DNA of 37,007 bases from JBFFXF01 sp041569895 (GTDB lineage: Bacteria > Planctomycetota > UBA8108 > JACQVS01). The stretch is taken from positions 1 to 37,007 of the forward strand of contig JBFFXF010000033.1 of NCBI GenBank assembly GCA_041569895.1, read 5' to 3'. Under the pieces are notes generated by a model that ran no database searches, was not told the DNA's origin, and saw nothing but the letters and a program-made list of their open reading frames with translations. The position numbers and the translations under genes are program-made. Shown one piece after another: positions 17,254-24,433 of this stretch. Each line of letters begins with the position of its first letter. Position 1 is the stretch's first letter.

Positions 17254-18636
17254 ATGGCACAGCGTGAATCCTTCGACCGCAGACTGACCCGCTCCGGCAT
17301 CATCGCGCAGCCGGCGCCCGAGGAGACCCAGACCGCGCTCGTCGTCAAGGCGATCTCGCGCGCGGAGCGCGGCCTCGAGGACCCGTTCGGCGAGATCGTC
17401 GCGCTCTGCGACACCGCCGGCGCGCGCGTCGTCGAGGCGTTCGCGCAAAACATCGACCGCGTCAACGCCGCGACGTATCTCGGCCGCGGCAAGATCGAGG
17501 AGCTCGCGCGCCGGGTCGAGGAGCTCGACGTCGACCTCGTCGTCACCGACAACGACCTCACGCCCGCGCAGGAGCGCAACCTCGAGCAGACCGTCAAGCG
17601 CACGGTCATCGACCGCACCCAGCTGATCCTCGACATCTTCGCCCGACGCGCGTCGACGTTGCAGGCGAAGCTCCAGGTCGAGCTCGCGCAGCTCAGGTAC
17701 ATGTTTCCGCGCCTGAAGCGCATGTGGACGCACCTCTCGCGCTACGAGGGCGGCATCGGCATGCGCGGACCGGGCGAGACCCAGCTCGAGACCGACAAGC
17801 GCCTGATCCAGCGCCGGATCCGCATCCTGCGCCGCAAGCTGTCGGAGATCGAGGACCGCAGCGAGCGGGCCCTCTCCCGCGACCGCCGCGACCTGGTGAT
17901 CGCGCTCGTCGGCTACACCAACGTCGGCAAGTCGACGCTGCTGAACCGGCTGACGAGCTCCCGCGAGCTCGTCGAGGACAAGCTCTTCGCGACGCTCGAC
18001 ACGCGCACGCGCAAGTGGCCGATCGACGGCAACCGTCACGTCATGGTCAAGGACACCATCGGCTTCATCCGCGCGCTCCCCCACCACCTGGTCGCGAGCT
18101 TCCACGCGACGCTGGCCGAGACACGCGCCGCCGACCTTCTCCTTCACGTGGTCGACGCGAGCGCCGTCAACGCGAGGCAGCAGGTGCGCGCGGTCGAGGA
18201 CGTGCTGCGGCAGATCGAATGCGACGACAAGCCGTGCTGGATGCTGCTGAACAAGTTCGATCGCCTCTCGGCGGACGGCGCGGTGGAGGCGCGGCGGCTC
18301 GCCGACCTCGTGCCGGCGGGAGGCCGCGTCTTCGAGATCTCCGCGGCGTCGGGGGTCGGCATCGAGGCGGTCCGGGCAGCCGTCGGCGAGCTGCTCGATG
18401 GCCGGAACCGCCGCGTGTCGCTGCTCGTGCCGCACAGCCGCGGCGACCTGCTCGCGTTCGTGCGCCGCAACGGGCGGGTGACGGCGGAGGAGACCCGTGA
18501 CGACGGCATGCACCTCGTCGCCGAGCTGCCCCCGGCGGGCATCGCCAAGCTCCGCGCCCTCGCGGGCGGCGACAACGGCGAGGGAAACCGCGCCGGCGAC
18601 GGCGATGGCCTGCGCATCGAGACCGTGGATTCGTGA
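17254..18636 (+). CDS. hflX: Ribosome-associated GTPase HflX
   Basis: HflX is a GTPase that binds the 50S subunit and splits or rescues stalled ribosomes. The 460-residue protein has the HflX N-terminal domain (TYLGRGKIEELARRVEELDV, residues 74-93), the helical linker with the family signature 'GGIGMRGPGETQLETDKRLI' (166-185) and the G domain. G-domain motifs are G1 GYTNVGKST (220-228), G3 DTIGF (267-271; DTVGF is commoner), G4 NKFD (333-336) and G5 ISAASG. The C-terminal domain (RVSLLVPHSRGDLLAFVRRN) is also present. Length is normal. The last codon overlaps a GTG of the following MazG-like gene as GTGA, suggesting co-transcription. Confidence 0.95.
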   Translation: MAQRESFDRRLTRSGIIAQPAPEETQTALVVKAISRAERGLEDPFGEIVALCDTAGARVVEAFAQNIDRVNAATYLGRGKIEELARRVEELDVDLVVTDNDLTPAQERNLEQTVKRTVIDRTQLILDIFARRASTLQAKLQVELAQLRYMFPRLKRMWTHLSRYEGGIGMRGPGETQLETDKRLIQRRIRILRRKLSEIEDRSERALSRDRRDLVIALVGYTNVGKSTLLNRLTSSRELVEDKLFATLDTRTRKWPIDGNRHVMVKDTIGFIRALPHHLVASFHATLAETRAADLLLHVVDASAVNARQQVRAVEDVLRQIECDDKPCWMLLNKFDRLSADGAVEARRLADLVPAGGRVFEISAASGVGIEAVRAAVGELLDGRNRRVSLLVPHSRGDLLAFVRRNGRVTAEETRDDGMHLVAELPPAGIAKLRALAGGDNGEGNRAGDGDGLRIETVDS

Positions 18637-18650
18637 CCCGAGCCGATCCG

Positions 18651-18941
18651 ATGACCATCGACGAGTTCCAGCGGCTGATCGAGAAGATCTATCACGATCG
18701 CGATGCCCGCCGCGGCCGCGACCGCACCTTCATGTGGTTCGTCGAGGAGGTCGGCGAGCTGGCGCGCGCCATGGCCCGTCCGGACGACGAGGATGGCCGC
18801 AACCTGCGCGAGGAGTTCGCCGACGTCTTCGCGTGGCTCGTGTCGCTGGCGTCGATCGAGGGCATCTCGCTCGAGGCGGCGGCGCTGGAGAAATACGGTC
18901 GGGGCTGCCCGAGGTGCGGGGGGACACCGTGCGGGTGCTGA
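18651..18941 (+). CDS. MazG-like nucleotide pyrophosphohydrolase with Cys-rich tail
   Basis: The 96-residue product (start MTIDEFQRLIEKIY) is a single MazG-type domain, an all-alpha NTP pyrophosphohydrolase fold. The metal-binding helices are visible: 'WFVEEVGELARAM' (ExxE) and 'NLREEFADVFAWLVSLA' (ExxxD), which coordinate magnesium. The C-terminus 'CPRCGGTPCGC' is a short zinc-binding-like tail with four cysteines. A GTG at 18633 overlapping the hflX stop would add six residues and is an alternative start. Substrate is not predictable; housecleaning of non-canonical or excess NTPs is the family role. A composite repeat begins 10 bases after its stop codon. Confidence 0.85.
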   Translation: MTIDEFQRLIEKIYHDRDARRGRDRTFMWFVEEVGELARAMARPDDEDGRNLREEFADVFAWLVSLASIEGISLEAAALEKYGRGCPRCGGTPCGC

Positions 18942-18950
18942 GGGCCACCT

Positions 18951-19137
18951 CGTTCCCGTTCCCGTTCCCGTGCCCGTTCCCGTGCCCGGCACGCTCGTCT
19001 TCGGTCGTGATGTCGTGCGTGTGCTCGTCCTCGTCCTCGATCTCGACACCGACACCGATTCCGATTCCGAGTCGGACACCGACACCGACTCCGACTCCGA
19101 CTCCGAGGACGAGGACGAGGACCCGGACGAGGAGGAG
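18951..19137 (+). repeat. Composite low-complexity repeat, copy 3
   Basis: GTTCCC/GTGCCC units (18951-18988) are followed by a linker with CTCGTCCTCGTCCTCGATC (19022-19040). ACCGAC/TCCGAT/TCCGAC units (about 19045-19106) and GAGGAC/GAGGAG units (19104-19137) complete it. The gamma-glutamyltransferase frame is open through the whole array, where it reads as Phe-Pro/Cys-Pro, Thr-Pro, Ile-Pro and Arg-Thr repeats. Confidence 0.8.
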
Positions 19138-20863
19138 CTGCGGGGTCGCCGTGCTTCTCGTCGCTCTCCTCGTCGCTCCCGTCCTTCCCGCCCAGGCGCC
19201 GGCGACGCCGCGGTCGTACGAGCGGTTCGCGGTCGTCTGTCAGTCCCGGGAGGCGGCGGCGGCGGGGGCGGCGGTGCTGGCGCGGGGCGGCAATGCGGTC
19301 GACGCGGCGGTGGCGACCGCGTTCGCCATGGCCGTGACCTATCCCGCCGCCGGGAACATCGGCGGCGGCGGGTTCCTAGTCCTGTTCGCGCCGGCTCGCG
19401 AGGAGGGCGGTGCGGTCGTCGCGGAGACGCTGACGACCTTCGACTTCCGGGAGCGCGCCCCGGCGCGGGCGCATCCGCGGATGTTTCTCGACGAGAAGGG
19501 CGAGTACGACGCCACCCGGCACCACTGGAGCCATCTCGCGGTCGGCGTGCCGGGGACCGTCGCCGGGCTCGGGCTCGCCCACTCTCGGCACGGTCGACTG
19601 CCGTGGCAGGAGCTGCTCGCTCCGGCGGTGAAGCTCGCGCGCGAGGGCTTTCCGGTCTCGGCGGGGCTGGCGGAGTCGATCGTCGAGGTGATCGACGACC
19701 TGCGCCCGGCGCCGTCGGCGCGGCGGCAGTTCACGCGTGAGGGAAGGCGGCCGCTGCGGCCCGGTGAGCTCCTGGTGCAGCCGGAGCTCGCGGACACCAT
19801 CGAGCGCATCGCCAATCACGGCGCGCGGGAGTTCTACACCGGCAGAACCGCCGAGCTGCTCGTCCGGGAGATGGAGCGTGGCGGCGGGTGGATCACCGCG
19901 GCCGATCTGGTCGGCTATCGCGCCGTCGAGCGACCGGCGATCGTGGGCACGTACCGCGACGTCACGGTCGCCTCGATGGGACCGCCGAGCTCGGGCGGCA
20001 TCGCGCTCGTCGAGATGCTCAACATCCTCGAGACCTTCGACCTGCGCGAGAGCGGCCCCGGCAGCGCGGCGACCGTGCATCTCATGGCCGAGGCGATGCG
20101 TCGCGCATTCGCCGACCGCGCGCGATTCGTCGGCGATGTCGATTTCGTCGACGTGCCGATCGAGCGGTTGACCTCGAAGTCGCACGCCGCGGAGCTGGCG
20201 CGATCGATCTCGACGCGGAGGGCCTCGAGCTCGTCGCCGACGACGTTCACCTGGCCGCCCGAGAGTGACGAGACGACGCACATCTCGATCGTCGACGGCG
20301 ACGGCATGGCGGTGTCACTGACGACGACGCTCGAGCAGTCCTTCGGCGCGCGGATCGTCGTCCCCGGCGCCGGGTTCCTCCTCAACAACCAGATGGGAGA
20401 CTTCAACGGCGCTCCGGGGCTGACCACCGACACCGGACTGATCGGCACGCCCCCGAACCTGGCCGGACCTGGCAAGCGCATGATCTCGAGCATGACACCG
20501 ACGATCCTGCTGCGCGACTCCGGCTCCGGGCGGCGCCTCGCCGCCGTCGTCGGCTCGCCGGGCGGCCGGACGATCATCAACTCGGTGCTGGGGGTGGTCA
20601 TCCAGTTCGTCGACTTCGGCCGCAACATCCAGGAGGCGGTCGATGCGCCGCGAGTCCACCACCAGTGGCTGCCCGACGTCGTCTGGCTCGAGCGCGGCTT
20701 CTCGCCCGACACCCGGCGCCTCCTGCGCGAGCTCGGCCACGACGTGCGGCTGCGCGACGGTCCGCAGGGATCGGTGATGGCGATTGCGCCGGACCCGGAG
20801 AGCGGCCGACTCCGCATCGGGCGGGATCGCCGGCGGCCCGGCTCCGCGGCCGCCGGTCGCTGA
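19010..20863 (+). CDS. ggt: Gamma-glutamyltransferase (GGT)
   Basis: Secreted or periplasmic N-terminal nucleophile hydrolase that cleaves gamma-glutamyl bonds such as that of glutathione. The mature region starts near 'SYERFAVVCQSREAAAAGAA' and shows 'GGNAVDAAVATAFAMAVTYP', 'GNIGGGGFLVLF', 'DFRERAP', 'SGGIALVEMLNILE', the autoprocessing site TTHISIVDGDGMAVS with predicted nucleophile Thr near residue 422, 'GAGFLLNNQMGDF', and 'VVGSPGGRTIINSVLGVVIQ'. The signal peptide core is CGVAVLLVALLVAPVLPAQA. The start is uncertain: ATG 19010 lies inside composite repeat copy 3, so residues 1-43 would be repeat-encoded (Thr-Pro and Arg-Thr runs). GTG 19151 would give a signal peptide lacking a basic end. 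Enzyme identity is sure; the N-terminus is not. Confidence 0.92.
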   Translation: MSCVCSSSSSISTPTPIPIPSRTPTPTPTPTPRTRTRTRTRRSCGVAVLLVALLVAPVLPAQAPATPRSYERFAVVCQSREAAAAGAAVLARGGNAVDAAVATAFAMAVTYPAAGNIGGGGFLVLFAPAREEGGAVVAETLTTFDFRERAPARAHPRMFLDEKGEYDATRHHWSHLAVGVPGTVAGLGLAHSRHGRLPWQELLAPAVKLAREGFPVSAGLAESIVEVIDDLRPAPSARRQFTREGRRPLRPGELLVQPELADTIERIANHGAREFYTGRTAELLVREMERGGGWITAADLVGYRAVERPAIVGTYRDVTVASMGPPSSGGIALVEMLNILETFDLRESGPGSAATVHLMAEAMRRAFADRARFVGDVDFVDVPIERLTSKSHAAELARSISTRRASSSSPTTFTWPPESDETTHISIVDGDGMAVSLTTTLEQSFGARIVVPGAGFLLNNQMGDFNGAPGLTTDTGLIGTPPNLAGPGKRMISSMTPTILLRDSGSGRRLAAVVGSPGGRTIINSVLGVVIQFVDFGRNIQEAVDAPRVHHQWLPDVVWLERGFSPDTRRLLRELGHDVRLRDGPQGSVMAIAPDPESGRLRIGRDRRRPGSAAAGR

Positions 20864-20944
20864 CGCCGCTCACCGATCCGGGTCACGAGGCGGGGTCACG
20901 AGGGCGGTCACCGGGCCGGAGACGCTCGCCGTCGCGGATGCGCG

Positions 20945-20973
20945 TTGCACAGAGCGCCCCACCGACTTATAGT
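20945..20973 (+). promoter_or_regulatory. Promoter of lptF-lptG
   Basis: TTGCAC (20945-20950), a 17-base spacer and TATAGT (20968-20973) make a good sigma-70-type promoter 84 bases before the lptF GTG at 21057. Confidence 0.6.
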
Positions 20974-21056
20974 GGGGCCTGGCCGGAGGACGCGGCGAGC
21001 GTTCCTCCGCTGCTCGTGAAGAGATCGGTGAAGGGAATCCGCGTCAGGGCAGCAGC

Positions 21057-22619
21057 GTGAAGAGAAAGCGAAGGGACTCGCGCGGCGATCGCGCGGCCGG
21101 CGCCATCGACGGAGGACGTCCCCCGTCGACAAGCTGGACAACGGCCGCCGAGCGCGAGGCCGCGCGCGACCGGCTCTCCGACGCCTCTTCCGCACGTGGT
21201 CTCCGCGTGATTCCCAAGCGCCCGCTCCCGGCCGTTCGACCGGAGCCTCCGCGACGGCCGACCACCCGCCCGAGGATCATCAAGCGCCGCCGGGGCATGC
21301 CGTGGACGGTGTACCGCTACATGGCGACCGAGGCGCTGCGCGTCATGATGATGAGCCTGGTGGCGATCTCGCTCGTGGGCAGCGTCGTCCTCGCGTACCA
21401 GCTCGCGCGCAGCGGCATCCGGCTCGGGTTCCTCTGGCCGGTGCTCCTGAAGTCGCTCGCCTACCCGCTCTTCTTCTCGTTGCCGGTGTCGTTTCTCTTC
21501 GGCATCACGCTCGGCATCGGCCGGCTCGCGTCCGACCTCGAGATCAACGCCCTGCGCGCCCATGGAGTCTCCCACTTCCAGCTCGCGCTGCCGATCGGCG
21601 TCGTGGCGGCCGCCCTGACCGTCGGTTCCCTCTACCTCAACGGCGAGGTGATCCCGGCGATCCACTACGAGAAGGGGAATCTGCGCGATGCGATCCTCGC
21701 GCAGCTCGAGGAGCTCGGCTCGGGCACGAACCGAAGCCTCCTGCTGCCGCGCGACGGCCGGCTGTTCGTCGAGAGCTACAGCGGGACTCGCCTCAGAGGC
21801 GTCCACCTCGAGGTCAACGAACGGATCGGGCGCCGGCTGTCGAGACGGCTGCGCGAGGGACGCGAGGGCCGGAGAGCGACCGAGCGGCTCGCGCTCGGGC
21901 GACTGCGGGCGCGTCCGACGCTGCTCGCCAAGGAGTGCGACCTCGAGATCTCCACCGACCGCACGGAGATCATCCTGCACCTGCGCGGCGTCAAGGTGCA
22001 GTTGCCGCAGTCCGTGACGCGATCGGATCGCCAGCCGGACGTCTTCCGGCAGACGGTGTCGATCGGCAACTTCAAGCTCGCCTTGCCCTTCATGCCGCGT
22101 GGCGAGCGCGTCAAGGACCGCTCGTGGCGCGATCTCTTCGCCCACCGCGACGACCTCGCCGAGCGGCTCGAGACGACGGAGCACGAGCTGGAGTGCCAGC
22201 GAGTCGCGCTCGACGTGGCCGGCGACACCATGGGCCCGCCGTCGGCGGCCGCTGCGTCGTCCGGCGGGACCATCACCGACGAGGCCGCGGAGATCCGCGC
22301 CACCGAGCAGGAGCTCGACTACATAGAGCGTCGCTGGTACGACGCCGAGACCGAGATCTTCCGCCGCATCACCTTCGGCCTCGCGTCGCTGACGTTCGCG
22401 CTCGTGGCGCTGCCGTTGATCCTGCTCACCGGGGCGCGCGGGCGGTTGATCCCCTTCTTCCTGGGGAACGTCTTCGTCGTGCTGCCGTTCTTCCTGCTGG
22501 TGATGCTCGGCGTCAAGCTCGGTGAGGGCGGCATCGCCCCGAGCGTCGCCGTTTCGCTCCCGAACGTGCTGCTCCTCGGCGTCGGGGGCTTCCTGTGGGC
22601 GAAGGCGGTCAAGCGATGA
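21057..22619 (+). CDS. lptF: LptF/LptG family LPS transport permease (LptF position)
   Basis: Inner-membrane subunit of the LptB2FG ABC exporter that extracts lipopolysaccharide. The 520-residue protein has paired N-terminal helices from about residue 90 (MMMSLVAISLVGSVVLAYQL, then SLAYPLFFSLPVSFLFGITL, then LALPIGVVAAALTVGSLYL) and the characteristic 'GRLASDLEINALRAHGVSHF'. A periplasmic beta-jellyroll region contains an Arg-rich insert. C-terminal helices are 'FGLASLTFALVALPLILLTG' and 'IPFFLGNVFVVLPFFLLVML'. GTG 21057 is used (AGGG at 21045-21048). It gives an unusual 80-residue basic Pro/Arg-rich N-terminal extension; ATG 21297 (MPWTVYRY) would give a normal-length protein. The stop overlaps the next ATG. 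No lptB is seen nearby. Confidence 0.85.
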   Translation: MKRKRRDSRGDRAAGAIDGGRPPSTSWTTAAEREAARDRLSDASSARGLRVIPKRPLPAVRPEPPRRPTTRPRIIKRRRGMPWTVYRYMATEALRVMMMSLVAISLVGSVVLAYQLARSGIRLGFLWPVLLKSLAYPLFFSLPVSFLFGITLGIGRLASDLEINALRAHGVSHFQLALPIGVVAAALTVGSLYLNGEVIPAIHYEKGNLRDAILAQLEELGSGTNRSLLLPRDGRLFVESYSGTRLRGVHLEVNERIGRRLSRRLREGREGRRATERLALGRLRARPTLLAKECDLEISTDRTEIILHLRGVKVQLPQSVTRSDRQPDVFRQTVSIGNFKLALPFMPRGERVKDRSWRDLFAHRDDLAERLETTEHELECQRVALDVAGDTMGPPSAAAASSGGTITDEAAEIRATEQELDYIERRWYDAETEIFRRITFGLASLTFALVALPLILLTGARGRLIPFFLGNVFVVLPFFLLVMLGVKLGEGGIAPSVAVSLPNVLLLGVGGFLWAKAVKR

Positions 22620-23866
22620 GCACGGGGACCGGAACCCTGCAGAGACCGTCGGGAGTCATCATCGAGCCGAAGCGCTTCTCGCGGCTGCGGCTGCTGCGCC
22701 TCTGGACGATGGACATGTACATCATCCGGTGCTTCGTCGGCGCGTACCTCGTGTGCGCGGTGTCGTTCATCGGGTTCTACGCCGTCGTCGAGGCCTTCTT
22801 CAAGCTGCACAAGTTCATTCCGTCGGGGGCGTCGTCGCCGCTCGAGGTGGTCGGGACCATGTTCCACTCGCTCTTCCGGTACAACATGGCGATGATCCCG
22901 ACGATCTACGTCAACTACATGGGTCCGATCCTGACGCTGGCAGCCGCGATGTTCGCGCTCACCTTTCTCAATCGCGGCAACGAGTTCACGGCGATCAAGG
23001 CGTCGGGCATCAGCGTCTACCGCATCGTCGTGCCGATCTTCATCCTCGGCGCGTGCTGCTCGGGACTCACCTTCCTGTGCCAGGAGTGGGTGCTGCCACA
23101 ACTGCGCGAGCCGATCCGCGATGCGCTGGCGATCTCGCGCTCGGGCAGCCTGCGTCCCGACAGCTTCTACGACTCGGTTCACGACCTGCACATCCAGGTG
23201 AAGCGGTACCATCCGGTGACCAAGATCGCCGAGGGCGTCAACGTGCGCCGGTGGTCGCTCAGCCACAAGGAGTCCGTGTCCCGCGAGAAGCTCATCATCG
23301 ACGCCCTCCAGATGCACTGGATCCCGCTGCCCAGCTCGCCCGGGGAGCAGGAACGCGGTCGCTGGGTGCTCCGTGACGGCTCGATCCAGCGATGGGACGG
23401 GCGGGGAGAGCTCGTTCTCAACTCCGGCGAGGAGGGCTTCGAGCAGCTCAAGCGGCCCTTCCGCGAGTACCAGCTCGAGACCAGCCTGCTGCCGATCGAT
23501 CTCGAGACGTCCGATCAGGACATCTCGTACCTCTCGTGGAAGGAGCTCGAGGCCCAGCACCGGCGACAACCGGAACAACGACATCTCCTCGTCAAGCTGC
23601 ACCACCACTCGGCGTTCCCGCTGAGCCACGTCATACTGCTCTTCCTGGGGATTCCGTTCGTGGTCAACTTCGAGAGTCGCAGCTTCGTGCTCGGGCTGGC
23701 GGTCTGCTTCTCGCTCTGCGCCGGCTACTTCCTGCTGAGCTCGATGGCGATGAGCCTCGCGAGCGACTCGGGAGACGCCGTCGTGCCGCCGGTGCTCGCG
23801 GCCTGGCTCCCGAACATCCTCTTCGGGTCCCTCGGCCTGACGATCTTCACGAACATGCGGTCCTGA
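22616..23866 (+). CDS. lptG: LptF/LptG family LPS transport permease (LptG position)
   Basis: Second permease half of the LPS exporter. The 416-residue protein starts at ATG 22616, overlapping the upstream stop as ATGA, so the two are translationally coupled. It shows 'MDMYIIRCFVGAYLVCAVSF' (first helix), 'YNMAMIPTIYVNYMGPILTL', 'RGNEFTAIKASGISVYRIVV' (the coupling-helix region typical of the family), a periplasmic domain (residues about 165-310) and C-terminal helices 'HSAFPLSHVILLFLGIPFVV' and 'LGLAVCFSLCAGYFLLSSMA'. Length is near the family norm, unlike its partner. The gene ends 15 bases before the convergent DUF1844 gene. Confidence 0.88.
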   Translation: MSTGTGTLQRPSGVIIEPKRFSRLRLLRLWTMDMYIIRCFVGAYLVCAVSFIGFYAVVEAFFKLHKFIPSGASSPLEVVGTMFHSLFRYNMAMIPTIYVNYMGPILTLAAAMFALTFLNRGNEFTAIKASGISVYRIVVPIFILGACCSGLTFLCQEWVLPQLREPIRDALAISRSGSLRPDSFYDSVHDLHIQVKRYHPVTKIAEGVNVRRWSLSHKESVSREKLIIDALQMHWIPLPSSPGEQERGRWVLRDGSIQRWDGRGELVLNSGEEGFEQLKRPFREYQLETSLLPIDLETSDQDISYLSWKELEAQHRRQPEQRHLLVKLHHHSAFPLSHVILLFLGIPFVVNFESRSFVLGLAVCFSLCAGYFLLSSMAMSLASDSGDAVVPPVLAAWLPNILFGSLGLTIFTNMRS

Positions 23867-23881
23867 AGGCTCGCGGGCGGG

Positions 23882-24433
23882 TCACCGGGAGTCGCCGGGT
23901 TCGCCGGGTTCGCCGGGTTCGCCTGGCTCGCCTGGCTCGCCTGGCTCGCCTGGCTCGCCTGGCTTCTTGATGATCGTGTCGTCCGTGACGATCTTTTGCC
24001 CTGCCTTCTCGGCCTCCCTCGCGACCTCGACGAAGCGCATCCGCAGGTTGCCGAGGAGATCGGCGAGGTGCGCGGATTCCTGCGCGTCGAGGTTGTTCGT
24101 CGTCTTCTTCTCGAGCACGCCGAGGACGTCGATGACGTAGCGGGCCGCCTCGAGGTCGACCGGCGGACGCTCGGATCCGGGCGGCGCGATGAGGCCGAGC
24201 GCGAACATCGCCTGCAGTCCGAGGTCACTGATATGGGCGGTGAAGCTCGCGGGCGGCAGGGCCCGCTCGGAGCGGCCGCGCTTCTCCGCCTCGCGGGCGA
24301 GGCGCTCCTTCTCGCGCCGGGCCTCCTCCTTCCACGAGGCGTCGCTCTTGAGCTCGAAGTCGGGCCGATCGGCGGCGCCCGCGCCGCCCGAGTCGTCCGC
24401 GCCGCTAGCCGATCCGGGCGGTGTCGTGGACAC
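23882..24433 (-). CDS. DUF1844 domain protein with collagen-like GEP tail
   Basis: The 183-residue protein has a Lys/Glu/Arg-rich N-terminal half (KEEARREKERLAREAEKRGR). A DUF1844-type domain follows: 'FTAHISDLGLQAMFALGLIA', 'PVDLEAARYVIDVLGVLEKK', 'NLDAQESAHLADLLGNLRMR'. This small helical domain is widespread in Planctomycetota and related phyla, and its function is not established. The C-terminus is (Gly-Glu-Pro) repeated about eight times, encoded by a 9-base tandem repeat at 23892-23964. It starts with GTG inside the last 29 bases of pyrG, so it belongs to the kdsB-pyrG transcript. Confidence 0.82.
   Translation of the reverse strand: MSTTPPGSASGADDSGGAGAADRPDFELKSDASWKEEARREKERLAREAEKRGRSERALPPASFTAHISDLGLQAMFALGLIAPPGSERPPVDLEAARYVIDVLGVLEKKTTNNLDAQESAHLADLLGNLRMRFVEVAREAEKAGQKIVTDDTIIKKPGEPGEPGEPGEPGEPGEPGEPGDSR
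23892..23964 (-). repeat. 9-base coding tandem repeat (GEP-encoding)
   Basis: On the plus strand three CGCCGGGTT units are followed by about five CGCCTGGCT units. Read on the minus strand they encode Gly-Glu-Pro. The two unit types form uniform blocks, which points to recent expansion by slippage. Confidence 0.85.

Noticed and set aside
18497..19009. Upstream extension of the GGT frame through the end of hflX
   Set aside because: It overlaps hflX and the MazG-like gene in another frame; only the part from 19010 could plausibly be translated.
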